Assembly: GCA_900318145.1 (NCBI GenBank)
Contig: ONJM01000024.1
Coordinates: forward strand, 1 to 36,061
Source: an uncultured Eubacteriales bacterium
GTDB lineage: Bacteria; Bacillota; Clostridia; Christensenellales; Aristaeellaceae
Reading direction: 5' to 3'
Length of the DNA: 36,061 bases
Under the pieces are notes generated by a model. That model made no database searches, was not told the DNA's origin, and saw nothing but the letters and a program-made list of their open reading frames with translations. Of the stretch, positions 8,068 to 16,455 are shown piece after piece (positions within the stretch are counted from its first letter, which is position 1; each line of letters opens with the position of its first letter). The position numbers were made by a program, and so were the translations under genes.

Positions 8068-10275
8068 TTACGTGGCTGTTCTGTAGACGTCCAGGATGTC
8101 GGACTTGTTGCGGAGGGCGTTGATCACGCGGTCCATCTCCTCGCGGGAATGGACGTCCAGGGTGAGGCGGAGCGTGGAGATGCGGGTTTTTCCGCTGGAC
8201 TGGATGGACGCGGCCCGGATGGAAACGTTGTTCTCTCCGATGATGGTGGCGATCTCACCCAGCATGTTGACCCGGTCGTAAGCCAGGATCGTGATGGTGG
8301 CGGAGAAGGTTCCCTCGCCGTCCATGGCCCATTCCACGGCGACCTTCCGCTCGTCCTCGCCCGCGGCGGCGTTGGCGCATTCCGCCTTATGGATGGTGAC
8401 GCCGCGGCCGCGGGTGATATATCCGACGATTTCATCCCCGGGGACGGGGCTGCAGCACTTGGCGAAGCGGACGGGAATATCCAGATCCTCCGAGCCGGTC
8501 ATCACAATGCCGTGATGGGCGCGGCGCTGGGACAGCTGGTGCTCGGTGTCCACCAGGTCCTCCACGTTTTTGACGGACTGGGCCGGGGCTTCCTTCGCCT
8601 TCTGCTCCTCCATGAGGCGGGAAACCACGTATATGGCGGCCATTCCGCCGTAGCCCACGGCGCCGCAGATATCCTCCCAGTCCAGGAAACCGTATTTCCG
8701 GAGCAGGGGGTCATAGTATTCAGGTTTGACGATATCGCTCATCTTTACGCCGCGGCGGGTACATTCCTTTTCAATAATGCTGCGGCCCAGATCGATATTC
8801 TCTTCCTTCAGGGATTTCTTCAGGAACTGGCGGATTTTCGCCTTGGCCTGGGGCGTCTTGCAGATCCGGAGCCAGTCCGTGCCCGGGCCCTTGGAAGAGG
8901 CGGAGGTCATGATTTCCACCCGGTCGCCGGTTGCCAGCGTTGTATCCAGGGGAACGATTTTTCCGTTCACCCGGGCGCCGACGCACTGATTGCCCACGGC
9001 GGAGTGAATCCGGTAGGCAAAGTCCAGGGGCGTCGCGCCTTTGGGCATGGAGATAACGTCGCCCTTGGGGGTGAAGAGAAATACTTCCTCGGCAAAGAGG
9101 TCGGTTTTCAGGGTGTCCAGGAACTCCCGGGAATCCCGGGTCTCCGTCTGCCAGTCCAGCATCTGCCGGACCCAGAAGAGCTTGTGGTCCAGGTTGTCCT
9201 GCTGGGAGGCGCCTTCCTTATACCGCCAGTGGGCCGCGATGCCGTATTCCGCCACGCGGTGCATTTCCCAGGTGCGGATCTGCACCTCGAAGGGGAAAGG
9301 AATCTTCCGGCCGCCCACCACGGTGGTGTGGAGGGACTGGTACATGTTTGCCTTTGGAACGGAGATATAATCCTTGAAACGGCCGGGCACCTGGTTCCAT
9401 AGGGTGTGGACGATCCCCAGGACCGTGTAGCAGTCGGGAATGGTATCCACGATAACGCGGATGGCGATGAGGTCATAGATCTGGTCGAAGGACTTCTGCT
9501 GCAGCACCATTTTGCGGTAGATGGAATAGAAGTGCTTGGAGCGGCCGTCGATATCGTAATGGATATGCTGCTGATCCAGGCGCTCGGACAGCTCGTCGAT
9601 TACCAGGCGGATGCTTTCCTCCCGCTCGGCCCGCTTCATGCCCACCAGGTGGACGATGCGGTTATAGCCGTCGGGATCGAGATACTTGAGGCTCAGGTCC
9701 TCCAGCTCCTGCTTCAGGGCGTAAACGCCGAGGCGGTGGGCCAGGGGCGCGTAGATATCCAGCGTTTCCCGGGCAATGGCAAGCCGCCGGTCCTCCGGCT
9801 GGTAGCGGAGGGTGCGCATATTGTGGAGCCGGTCCGCCAGCTTGATCAGCACGACGCGGATATCCCGGGACATGGCCAGGATCATCTTGCGGAGGGATTC
9901 CGCCTGGGCTTCCTCCCGGTTGGCAAAATCCAGCTTGTTCAGCTTTGTGACGCCGTCCACCAGGTCCGCCACTTCCGACCCGAATTCCGAACGGATAGTT
10001 TCCAGGGTGATGCCTTCGCAGTCCTCCACCGTATCATGCAGGAGGCCGGCCGCGATGGTAGGCGGATCGATCATGAGATCCGTCAGAATGGACGCGACGA
10101 AACAGGGATGCGAAAAATACGGCTCGCCGGATTTGCGGACCTGCCCGGCGTGGGCTTTTTCCGCAAAGCGCCAGGCACGCTCCACCAGCTTGTAGCCGTC
10201 CCCGGGGTGGTACTTCTGGACCCGGTTCAGCATCTGGTCCAGGGGCATGGATTCGTAGGTTGTAAATGATGCCAT
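8068..10275 (-). CDS. relA: Bifunctional (p)ppGpp synthetase/hydrolase (RelA/SpoT homologue, Rsh)
   Basis: This 735-residue enzyme makes and degrades the alarmone (p)ppGpp in the stringent response. The HD hydrolase domain is intact (SHP at about 55-57, HDTVED at 80-85). The synthetase domain follows, with [13 protein letters not shown] (about 244-256), [11 protein letters not shown], and [24 protein letters not shown] domain starts at about residue 398 ([20 protein letters not shown]). The C-terminal 75 or so residues form an ACT domain ([21 protein letters not shown]). Length and domain order match clostridial Rel. A strong AAAGGAGG site lies 11 nt before the ATG. It sits between recJ and dtd, with a hairpin repeat in the gap on each side. 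No active-site loss is apparent, so both activities are expected. Confidence 0.97.
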   Translation of the reverse strand: MASFTTYESMPLDQMLNRVQKYHPGDGYKLVERAWRFAEKAHAGQVRKSGEPYFSHPCFVASILTDLMIDPPTIAAGLLHDTVEDCEGITLETIRSEFGSEVADLVDGVTKLNKLDFANREEAQAESLRKMILAMSRDIRVVLIKLADRLHNMRTLRYQPEDRRLAIARETLDIYAPLAHRLGVYALKQELEDLSLKYLDPDGYNRIVHLVGMKRAEREESIRLVIDELSERLDQQHIHYDIDGRSKHFYSIYRKMVLQQKSFDQIYDLIAIRVIVDTIPDCYTVLGIVHTLWNQVPGRFKDYISVPKANMYQSLHTTVVGGRKIPFPFEVQIRTWEMHRVAEYGIAAHWRYKEGASQQDNLDHKLFWVRQMLDWQTETRDSREFLDTLKTDLFAEEVFLFTPKGDVISMPKGATPLDFAYRIHSAVGNQCVGARVNGKIVPLDTTLATGDRVEIMTSASSKGPGTDWLRICKTPQAKAKIRQFLKKSLKEENIDLGRSIIEKECTRRGVKMSDIVKPEYYDPLLRKYGFLDWEDICGAVGYGGMAAIYVVSRLMEEQKAKEAPAQSVKNVEDLVDTEHQLSQRRAHHGIVMTGSEDLDIPVRFAKCCSPVPGDEIVGYITRGRGVTIHKAECANAAAGEDERKVAVEWAMDGEGTFSATITILAYDRVNMLGEIATIIGENNVSIRAASIQSSGKTRISTLRLTLDVHSREEMDRVINALRNKSDILDVYRTAT

Positions 10276-10310
10276 TGCGCGGAAACCTCCTTTCGTATGG
10301 TTGGGGGAAG

Positions 10311-10342
10311 GATCCTTCGCTTCGCTCAGGATGACACGGGGG
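10311..10342 (+). repeat. Intergenic hairpin repeat, copy 4 (full-length)
   Basis: Complete consensus copy in the recJ-relA gap. It ends 1 nt from the recJ stop codon. Confidence 0.88.
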
Positions 10343-10343
10343 A

Positions 10344-12005
10344 TCAGGGTGATGCGGGGCGGAGGGCGAAGACGCGGGCTTCTATGGAGGTGCGGCCGTT
10401 GAAACGGTTTACGGCGGGGGTATAAAGGAAATCCGCGTCCTCCAGGGGGCGGTCAGCAGCGTCACCCTGGGAAAAGGCGATGCCGCGCAGGTACGAGTTG
10501 TTTTCATCCAGCGCGGTGATCTGCAGATGCGCGCCGTCCCGCCCGACCCGGCGCATACTTTGGACGGATGCGCCCGGAAGCAGGAAAACCGGCGGAGGAT
10601 TGCCGCAGCCGGTGGGCTCCAGCTGCCCGAGCAGCTCCAGGGTTTCCTCCGTCCACACGCCAAAGGGCATGGCAAGGTCGTACTGCATCTCCCGGCGGAA
10701 GCTTTCCTCCCCGTATTTTTCCAGGAGGACGGCATTGAGCCTTTCCCGGAGGGCGGGAATGTTTTCCCGCGCGACGGTGAGACCGGCAGCCTGGGCATGC
10801 CCGCCGAAACGGAGCAGCAGATCGCCGCAGGCCTGCAGCGCTTCGAACAGGTGAACACCCGGGACGGAGCGGCAGGATCCGACGGCGGGGCCGCCGTCCT
10901 CTGGCAGGGAAAGCACGACGGCAGGGCGGTAAAACTTCTCGCACAGCTTTCCGGCAGCCAGCCCGATGAGACCGGGATTCCAGCCTTCCCCGGCGGCCAG
11001 GAGCACCCGCTCCTCCGGAAGGGCGGCGCTGTCCGCGACCTGCGCGAGGGCGGCGGAGGTGATTTCACGCTCCTGGGCCTGGCGGGCGCGGTTCATGGAT
11101 TCCAGCTGCTCCGCGGCAGCGCGGGCGGTTTCCTCCCGGCCGGTCAGCAGCAGGCGGACGCAGATGCCGGCGTCTCCGAGCCGGCCGGCGGCGTTCAGCC
11201 GGGGAGCGATCCGGAAAGCCAGATCGTCCGCGGAAAGGGGAATGCCGGTGCCGGAAGCCCGCAGCAGCGCTTCCAGTCCCGGCCTGCGGGCGGCGTTGAG
11301 GCGGCGGAGGCCTTCCCGGACGATGATCCGGTTTTCCCCCAGCAGCGGGACAACATCGGCCACGGTGGCGATGGCCGCCAGATCGAGGCGCTTCAGCAGA
11401 CCTTCCGTTCCCTGTAGCGCCTGGCAGAGCTTCAGGGCCACGCCCGCGCCGCACAGATGGGGACAGGGATAATCCCCCAGCAGCGGCTCCAGGACCGCGT
11501 CCGCGGGCGGAAGCTCCGCCGGCAGCTGGTGGTGGTCCGTGACGATGACGGTGAGGCCGAGGCTTTTCGCCAGGGCAACTTCCGCGGCATTGGAAACGCC
11601 GCAGTCCACAGTGATCAGGAGACTGGCTTTTTCCGCGATCTCCCGGATCGCGCCTTCATTCAGGCCGTACCCGTCCGCGTGGCGGGAGGGGAGCCGGAAG
11701 GAAACCTGCGCTCCAAGCTCCGTCAGGGTTTCCAGCAGCACGGAAACGGCGCATACGCCGTCGGCGTCATAATCTCCGAAGATCATGATCCGTTCCCCCG
11801 CGGCAACCGCGCTGCGGATCAGGCGGATGGCCTTCTCCATGCCGGAGAGCAGCAGGGGATCGTGCAGGCCTTCCGGGGAGGGGGAGAGGAAACGACGCGC
11901 TTCCTCTTCCGTTCCGATGCCCCGCAGACGCAGCAGCGCGCTGAACCACCCGGGCAGGGAGCCCAGGGGCGTCTGATCGGCAGGTCCGCGGGGAGTAAAG
12001 ATCAT
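10344..12005 (-). CDS. recJ: Single-stranded-DNA-specific exonuclease RecJ
   Basis: This 553-residue DHH-family nuclease degrades single-stranded DNA 5' to 3' in recombination and mismatch repair. Visible catalytic motifs are FGDYDADG (about 76-83), VDCGVSNA (133-140), VTDHHQ (155-160) and CGAGVALKL, with RLNAAGRLGD further on and the DHHA1 GGHAQAAG motif in the C-terminal half. The start at 12005 (MIFTPRG) is chosen over an upstream ATG because AAAGGAA lies at proper spacing. The extra 19 residues of the longer frame (CHPERSKGS and so on) are a translation of the intergenic repeat, not protein. At 553 residues it is slightly shorter than E. coli RecJ but within the range for short RecJ proteins. 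It lies between secF and relA/spoT. Confidence 0.95.
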   Translation of the reverse strand: MIFTPRGPADQTPLGSLPGWFSALLRLRGIGTEEEARRFLSPSPEGLHDPLLLSGMEKAIRLIRSAVAAGERIMIFGDYDADGVCAVSVLLETLTELGAQVSFRLPSRHADGYGLNEGAIREIAEKASLLITVDCGVSNAAEVALAKSLGLTVIVTDHHQLPAELPPADAVLEPLLGDYPCPHLCGAGVALKLCQALQGTEGLLKRLDLAAIATVADVVPLLGENRIIVREGLRRLNAARRPGLEALLRASGTGIPLSADDLAFRIAPRLNAAGRLGDAGICVRLLLTGREETARAAAEQLESMNRARQAQEREITSAALAQVADSAALPEERVLLAAGEGWNPGLIGLAAGKLCEKFYRPAVVLSLPEDGGPAVGSCRSVPGVHLFEALQACGDLLLRFGGHAQAAGLTVARENIPALRERLNAVLLEKYGEESFRREMQYDLAMPFGVWTEETLELLGQLEPTGCGNPPPVFLLPGASVQSMRRVGRDGAHLQITALDENNSYLRGIAFSQGDAADRPLEDADFLYTPAVNRFNGRTSIEARVFALRPASP

Positions 12006-12021
12006 GGCAATTCCTTTCGAA

Positions 12022-12054
12022 GATCCTTTGCTTCGCTCAGGATGACACGGGGGG
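12022..12054 (+). repeat. Intergenic hairpin repeat, copy 5
   Basis: Family member with one arm change (GATCCTTTGC). It lies just upstream of the recJ ribosome binding site and creates a spurious N-terminal extension of the recJ reading frame. Confidence 0.85.
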
Positions 12055-12062
12055 AAACACAA

Positions 12063-12090
12063 GGAGGGACTGCATGACTACAGCCCCTCC
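12063..12090 (-). terminator. Probable terminator after secF
   Basis: Imperfect stem (GGAGGG-CTG / CAG-CCCTCC with one mismatch) 16 nt past the secF stop. On the minus strand it is followed by TTGTGTTT, a weak T-rich tail, so termination may be partial. Confidence 0.5.
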
Positions 12091-12106
12091 GTAATTCGAT
12101 GGACAA

Positions 12107-13006
12107 TCAGGCCTTGGCCTTGCCTTTGCGGCCGCGGCGCTTTTCCTCCAGGAACGCCCAGACATAACCGTTGATCATGTTCGCACTGTAGACACCGGAA
12201 AGGATACCCACGATGATGGGCAGCGCGAACTCCCGGATGGAAGCCACGCCCAGGATGCACAGGGCGACGATGGTGATCAGGGTGGTTACGGTGGTGCAGA
12301 TGGTGCGGCCCAGGCTCTCCCGGATGGAGATGTTGGTGACCTCTTCCTTCGGGGCGGTGGGCATCTTCTTGGCGTTCTCACGGATCCGGTCGAAGATCAC
12401 GATGGTGTTGTTGATGGAATAACCGACAATGGTCAGCGCGGCGGCGATGAACGAAGAGTTCATCTGGATGAAGCTGCGGAAAATGACCATGAAGGAAAGC
12501 ATGATCAGCACATCGTGCAGGAGGCCGAACACGGCGGAAAGGCCGGAGTTGAAGTCAAACCGGATGGCAATGTAGACCAGCATCAGCACAGCGGCCAGCA
12601 GAACGGAGATGATCGCGTTCTTGACCAGGGTGGCGCCGGCTACGGGGCCGACGTAATTCACGTCGCCGATGGACACGGCGTCCGGATACTTCTCCAGGAT
12701 GCCGGCTTCGAAATCGGCCTGCACCTTCTGGATATCATCCTTGGCGACATCCTTGATGCGGATGTTGACTTCGCTGTTGTTCGCGCCCTGGACGGTGACG
12801 GTGTAGGTGCCGGCGTTCATGCCGTCCAGCACAGCGTCCACGTCCGCTTTTTCGGCGGTGGTTTTCAGGTCGTACTGCATGCTGAGGCCGCCCTCAAAGT
12901 CGATCCCCAGGTTGATCCCGCGGCCGCAAATCGTCAGCACGACGGCGACCAGGACAATTGCCGCGGAAATGATCAGGCAGATTCTGGAACGATTCTTGAT
13001 AACCAT
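12107..13006 (-). CDS. secF: Protein translocase subunit SecF
   Basis: This 299-residue inner-membrane protein, with SecD, uses the proton-motive force to aid protein export through SecYEG. It has an N-terminal helix (about residues 8-27), then GINLGIDFEGG (the conserved SecF motif), a periplasmic-type domain, and five further membrane segments. The last include the PIIVGILSGVYSANMI region typical of SecF. Its ATG overlaps the secD stop codon (TAATG), and the GGAGG site lies inside the end of secD, so the two are translationally coupled. The length matches bacterial SecF of about 300 residues. Confidence 0.97.
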   Translation of the reverse strand: MVIKNRSRICLIISAAIVLVAVVLTICGRGINLGIDFEGGLSMQYDLKTTAEKADVDAVLDGMNAGTYTVTVQGANNSEVNIRIKDVAKDDIQKVQADFEAGILEKYPDAVSIGDVNYVGPVAGATLVKNAIISVLLAAVLMLVYIAIRFDFNSGLSAVFGLLHDVLIMLSFMVIFRSFIQMNSSFIAAALTIVGYSINNTIVIFDRIRENAKKMPTAPKEEVTNISIRESLGRTICTTVTTLITIVALCILGVASIREFALPIIVGILSGVYSANMINGYVWAFLEEKRRGRKGKAKA

Positions 13007-14325
13007 TACTGCTCGACCTCCTTTCCGGCGTTCAGTTTCGTGTAGAGGGAAAGCTTCGTGGCCCCCACGTTCACGAAACGGTTCATCAGGAAGCGGGTGA
13101 TCAGGATCGCGGAGATCATGGAGACCACAACGCCGAGCAGCAGGGTCTTGGCGAAGCCCTGGATGGAGCCGGTGCCGAAGATCAGCAGCACGATGGCGGC
13201 GATCAGGGTGGTCACGTTGGCGTCCAGCACGGCGGACATGGCATTCCTGAATCCGGCGCGGACGGAAGCCTTGGCGCTGCGGCCTTTGCGGGCTTCCTCA
13301 TTGAAACGCTCGAAGATAATGACGTTGGCGTCCACGGCCATACCGATGCCCAGCACCACGCCGGCCAGGCCCGGGAGGGTCAGCTGGATGTGGAACAGCG
13401 CGATCAGCAGGAACAGGAGAATGATGTACAGCGTCAGCGCCCAGGAGGCGATCACGCCGTTCAGGCGGTAGCGCACGATCATCAGGATCATGATCAGGAC
13501 GATGCCGATGAGGGCCGCCCGCACGGAGGAGGACACCGCGTCCTGACCGAGAGTGGCGGAAACCTTGTCCACCTTCTGCTGGGTCAGCTCCAGGGGCAGG
13601 GCGCCGGACTGGATCTGGGCGGCGATGGTGGTGGCGCGCTCCGCGGAGCCCAGGCCGTTGATCACGCCGCGGCCGTCGGTAATCGCCTGCTGCACGGTGG
13701 GCGCGATCAGGCGCTCGCCGTCCAGGCGGATCTCGATCACCTTGCCGACGTTGGCGGCGGTCATGTCGCCGAAGAGCTTCGCGCCCTCGCCCGTCAGCTC
13801 AAAGGCGATCTGATGGTCGCCCTCGGAGTAGGCGTAGACAGCGCGCTTGACCATATCGCCGGTCATGAAGACGGTGCCGCTGGGATCGAGGAACTCGAGC
13901 TTGGCGGCGGCGCCGATCAGGTCCAGAACGGAATCGTCCTGGACGTCGGGAATTTCAACACGGATCCCGTCCGTTCCGATGCGCTGAACGTTGGCTTCGT
14001 TGTAGCCCTTGTCGCTCAGGCGCTCCCGGATGATATACATGGTGCCTTCCACCAGCTCATCAAAGTTGGCTTCAGAGTTTTCCGGAGCTTTGCCGGAATA
14101 CTCCACATACATACCGCCCCGCAGGTCCAGACCCAGGGACAGGGATTCAGGCCAGTTGTCAGCGTTCGTTGTGGGCAGCCAGGAGAGCACCTTGTAGAGC
14201 CCGCGGGGCGGAATGCTCATTCCCGTCAGCCCGATCCAGCCAAGCAGGATCGTGACAACGAGCACCACGCACAGCGCCACAACAGCTCCGGTCCTGCTGC
14301 CGCCGCGCTTTTTGTTGGATTTCAT
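13006..14325 (-). CDS. secD: Protein translocase subunit SecD
   Basis: This 439-residue membrane protein is the partner of SecF. An N-terminal helix (about 13-33) is followed by SLGLDLRGGMYVEYS (SecD hallmark), the P1 domain with VEIPDVQDDS, and DITGRGVINGLGS-like material. The C-terminal membrane block contains VLGIGMAVDANVIIFER, the conserved D-A-N motif of SecD. It is shorter than E. coli SecD (615) but normal for Bacillota with separate secD and secF genes. GGAGG lies upstream of the ATG, and a near-perfect sigma-A promoter lies 37 bp further up. This is the first gene of the secDF transcript. Confidence 0.97.
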   Translation of the reverse strand: MKSNKKRGGSRTGAVVALCVVLVVTILLGWIGLTGMSIPPRGLYKVLSWLPTTNADNWPESLSLGLDLRGGMYVEYSGKAPENSEANFDELVEGTMYIIRERLSDKGYNEANVQRIGTDGIRVEIPDVQDDSVLDLIGAAAKLEFLDPSGTVFMTGDMVKRAVYAYSEGDHQIAFELTGEGAKLFGDMTAANVGKVIEIRLDGERLIAPTVQQAITDGRGVINGLGSAERATTIAAQIQSGALPLELTQQKVDKVSATLGQDAVSSSVRAALIGIVLIMILMIVRYRLNGVIASWALTLYIILLFLLIALFHIQLTLPGLAGVVLGIGMAVDANVIIFERFNEEARKGRSAKASVRAGFRNAMSAVLDANVTTLIAAIVLLIFGTGSIQGFAKTLLLGVVVSMISAILITRFLMNRFVNVGATKLSLYTKLNAGKEVEQ

Positions 14326-14361
14326 GACGATCGTTTCCTCCTTCGAAGCACAGATAGATCA

Positions 14362-14390
14362 ATTATAGCCATGGGCACTTGTTTCGTCAA
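14362..14390 (-). promoter_or_regulatory. Sigma-A-type promoter for secD-secF
   Basis: On the minus strand TTGACG (14390-14385), a 17-bp spacer and TATAAT (14367-14362), about 37 bp upstream of the secD ATG. Confidence 0.9.
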
Positions 14391-14448
14391 GACTTTCCGG
14401 CTGTCCGGGGCCGGTTTGTCCCGGCGCTGATTTCAGACTCCGGAAACG

Positions 14449-14476
14449 AAAAAAAAGCGGGCGCATGAAGCGCCCG
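14449..14476 (-). terminator. Rho-independent terminator of the GNAT gene
   Basis: 7-bp GC stem (CGGGCGC / GCGCCCG, loop ATGAA). On the minus strand it is followed by GC and eight T residues, 16 nt past the GNAT stop codon. Confidence 0.92.
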
Positions 14477-14492
14477 GGCCTGAACGGTTTGT

Positions 14493-15296
14493 TCAGTTCA
14501 GATACATTCCGGGAAAAATCATGTTGACACCGACCACGGCAGCGCCGAAATCATTCATCAGCTTCTGCTGGGGGATGCTGCGGCTCATGATCCGCGTGGT
14601 CACGGCGGTGACGCCTTCCGCCGCCATGATGGCCATCATCCGGTGCAGGAGGGCGCGGCCCATTCCCTGACGCCGGCTGCCCGGCTCCACATAGATGGCG
14701 ACCAGCTCACAGCAGTTCCCCTGGCCGGCCATGATGACCTCGCCGATGAGCACGGCGTTGCGGTACAGCCCGAGGGTCATGAAATGCGGCATATGAATGA
14801 GGGACTGCAGATAATTCAGGTCCACAAAGGTGATCTCATTCATCTGCAGCCGGTAGATCAGGCTGTTCTGCTCATCCCAGGTATGCAGGGGCGTCGGCGC
14901 CACGGTGCAGCTCATGGGAATCCGCCCGTCCCCGTAGGGAATGGCCAGCCGGAGGATTTCGTCCGTCTCGTCGCAGTCAAAGCCGTTGTTCAGATAGAAA
15001 TCCTTCATCTGAATATCCGCGGGGGAAATATTCGTATACAGACGGGCGCGGAGCTGCGGATTGACGCTCTGCAGGATCCGGGCGCGGGCCACCAGGGCGC
15101 CGAAGAGCAGATAGCGGGAAGACGGATCCCCGTCGATGGAAAAGTAAAGATTCACCGGACAGTCCGGATAAAGCCCGGGCTGATACTGATAAAGGATAAA
15201 GCCGTAGCCGGTCTGCGTTCCCAGGTCGTCGACCGCGTAGAACACATCTTCCGGATTCAGTCCGTTGACAGGCTGGCTGGGATGGACGATCTGCAT
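14493..15296 (-). CDS. GNAT-family N-acetyltransferase, probably two GNAT halves
   Basis: This 267-residue protein transfers an acetyl group from acetyl-CoA to an unknown amine. The C-terminal half is a clear GNAT domain: LVAIYVEPGSRRQGMGRALLHRMM contains the acetyl-CoA-binding R/Q-x-x-G-x-G/A motif. The N-terminal half also ends in a GNAT-like segment (MKDFYLNNGFDCDE), suggesting a tandem arrangement with a degenerate first domain. No signal or membrane segment is seen. It is a single-gene unit with its own consensus promoter and terminator. A hairpin repeat lies in its 5' untranslated region, upstream of a good AAAGGAAC ribosome binding site. The substrate cannot be guessed from its neighbours. 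Confidence 0.85.
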   Translation of the reverse strand: MQIVHPSQPVNGLNPEDVFYAVDDLGTQTGYGFILYQYQPGLYPDCPVNLYFSIDGDPSSRYLLFGALVARARILQSVNPQLRARLYTNISPADIQMKDFYLNNGFDCDETDEILRLAIPYGDGRIPMSCTVAPTPLHTWDEQNSLIYRLQMNEITFVDLNYLQSLIHMPHFMTLGLYRNAVLIGEVIMAGQGNCCELVAIYVEPGSRRQGMGRALLHRMMAIMAAEGVTAVTTRIMSRSIPQQKLMNDFGAAVVGVNMIFPGMYLN

Positions 15297-15326
15297 TGCC
15301 TTGTTCCTTTCGGGAATACGAATTAA

Positions 15327-15353
15327 GATCCTTCGCTTTGTTCAGGATGACAC
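15327..15353 (+). repeat. Intergenic hairpin repeat, copy 6, in the GNAT 5' leader
   Basis: GATCCTTCGCTTTGTTCAGG followed by ATGACAC. It lies between the GNAT promoter and its start codon, so it is transcribed as part of the leader. The terminal G-run is lost. Confidence 0.8.
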
Positions 15354-15372
15354 ATAAGGCGGGTACGGGGAA

Positions 15373-15401
15373 ATTATAGCGGGAAACGGGCACGATGTCA
15401 A
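15373..15401 (-). promoter_or_regulatory. Consensus sigma-A promoter for the GNAT gene
   Basis: Minus strand TTGACA (15401-15396), exactly 17 bp, TATAAT (15378-15373). Both hexamers are perfect. Confidence 0.95.
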
Positions 15402-15406
15402 AAAGC

Positions 15407-15435
15407 TTGCCATGAAAAGGAAATACTGATAAAAT
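15407..15435 (+). promoter_or_regulatory. Sigma-A-type promoter for the cyclophilin gene
   Basis: TTGCCA (15407-15412), 17-bp spacer, TAAAAT (15430-15435), 70 bp before the ATG. Its -35 is only 5 bp from the -35 of the divergent GNAT promoter. Confidence 0.82.
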
Positions 15436-15505
15436 AAGCTTTGTTCCGGATTTCCCGGAGAGTACGGGGAAACGCGGTTTTCCCGGTTTATAAGGAGGCA
15501 TTTGC

Positions 15506-16024
15506 ATGGCGCAGAATCCTGTATTCACCATAAAGATGCGCAACGGAAAAGAAATGAAAGGCGAGCTGTATCCCGAATTCGCGCCTCAGTCTGTGGGGAA
15601 CTTCATCGCCCTGGCCAACAGCGGCTTTTACGACGGACTGATTTTTCACCGGGTGATCCCGGGCTTCATGATCCAGGGCGGAGATCCCCGGGGCATCGGC
15701 GTCGGCGGCCCCGGCTACTGCATCAAAGGCGAGTTCGCCGCCAACGGCGTGCAGAATCCCCTGAAGCACACCTACGGGGTGCTGAGCATGGCCCGGAGCA
15801 TGATGCCCGATTCCGCCGGGAGCCAGTTTTTCATCATGACCAGCGACAGTCCCCACCTGGACGGGCAGTACGCCGCTTTCGGAAAAGTGCTGGAAGGCAT
15901 GGAAACGGCGGACGAGATTGTGAAAACGCCCCGGGATCCTTCGGACAAGCCCCTGGAGCCCCAGGTGATGGAATCTGTCCGGGTGGACACTTTCGGCCAG
16001 TTTTATCCTTTCGAACAGATCTGA
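15506..16024 (+). CDS. Cyclophilin-type peptidyl-prolyl cis-trans isomerase
   Basis: This 172-residue enzyme catalyses proline isomerisation during protein folding, in the cytoplasm because no signal peptide is present. The cyclophilin core is complete: [17 protein letters not shown] (about residues 47-63, with the catalytic Arg), YGVLSMARS and AGSQFFIMT (about 112-120). The length is typical of small bacterial cyclophilins. AAGGAGG lies 7 nt before the ATG. It is transcribed alone: a promoter lies 70 bp upstream and a strong terminator follows 15 bp after the stop. Confidence 0.96.
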   Translation: MAQNPVFTIKMRNGKEMKGELYPEFAPQSVGNFIALANSGFYDGLIFHRVIPGFMIQGGDPRGIGVGGPGYCIKGEFAANGVQNPLKHTYGVLSMARSMMPDSAGSQFFIMTSDSPHLDGQYAAFGKVLEGMETADEIVKTPRDPSDKPLEPQVMESVRVDTFGQFYPFEQI

Positions 16025-16039
16025 TCATCGTTTCCAAGG

Positions 16040-16072
16040 CGCGGAAAGGGAAAACTCCTTTCCGCGTTTTTT
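16040..16072 (+). terminator. Rho-independent terminator after the cyclophilin gene
   Basis: 10-bp stem (CGCGGAAAGG / CCTTTCCGCG), 7-nt loop, then six T residues. Confidence 0.95.
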
Positions 16073-16093
16073 CGGAAATAAAAGGAGCGGCAA

Positions 16094-16453
16094 ATGGAAA
16101 AACAGAAAATGACCGTGACGGTGGCCGGGAAACCCTATACGCTGATTTCCTCGGATCCGCCGGAGCACGTGAAACGGGTGGCGGAGTACGTGGACCGGGA
16201 GCTGAGCCAGACCGTATCGGTTACAAACCTGCCGTCGGGACAGGCAGCGGTGCTGACCTGCTTCCACCTGGCGGAGGAGCTGCTGAAGGCGCAGGACGAG
16301 AACCGGGAGCTGCTGATCCGCATGGAGAAACAGGCGAGGGCAAAACGGAAGGAAAGCTGCGGGGAGGAACGGGAAGCGAAGAATTCCCGGGAACCGCAGC
16401 GGAACCTTTGCCCGAATGAAGTTGAAGGACAGTTACGGATAGAAGGGATCTGA
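16094..16453 (+). CDS. zapA: Cell division protein ZapA
   Basis: This 119-residue protein is ZapA-like. ZapA binds and cross-links FtsZ filaments at the division ring. The start MEKQKMTVTVAGKPYTLISSDPPEHVKRVAEYVDREL matches the ZapA N-terminal beta hairpin and helix, followed by a long helix (AAVLTCFHLAEELLKAQDENRELL) that would form the coiled-coil dimer. The last 40 residues are charged, low in complexity and probably disordered. GGAG lies 8 nt upstream of the ATG. The gene lies between the cyclophilin terminator and the U32 peptidase, only 2 nt before the latter, an arrangement common in Clostridia with mutS2 downstream. Confidence 0.88.
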   Translation: MEKQKMTVTVAGKPYTLISSDPPEHVKRVAEYVDRELSQTVSVTNLPSGQAAVLTCFHLAEELLKAQDENRELLIRMEKQARAKRKESCGEEREAKNSREPQRNLCPNEVEGQLRIEGI

Positions 16454-16455
16454 CC

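Noticed and set aside
12006-12062. 19-residue N-terminal extension of RecJ
   Set aside because: It translates the intergenic repeat (CHPERSKGS). A proper ribosome binding site supports the later ATG at 12005.
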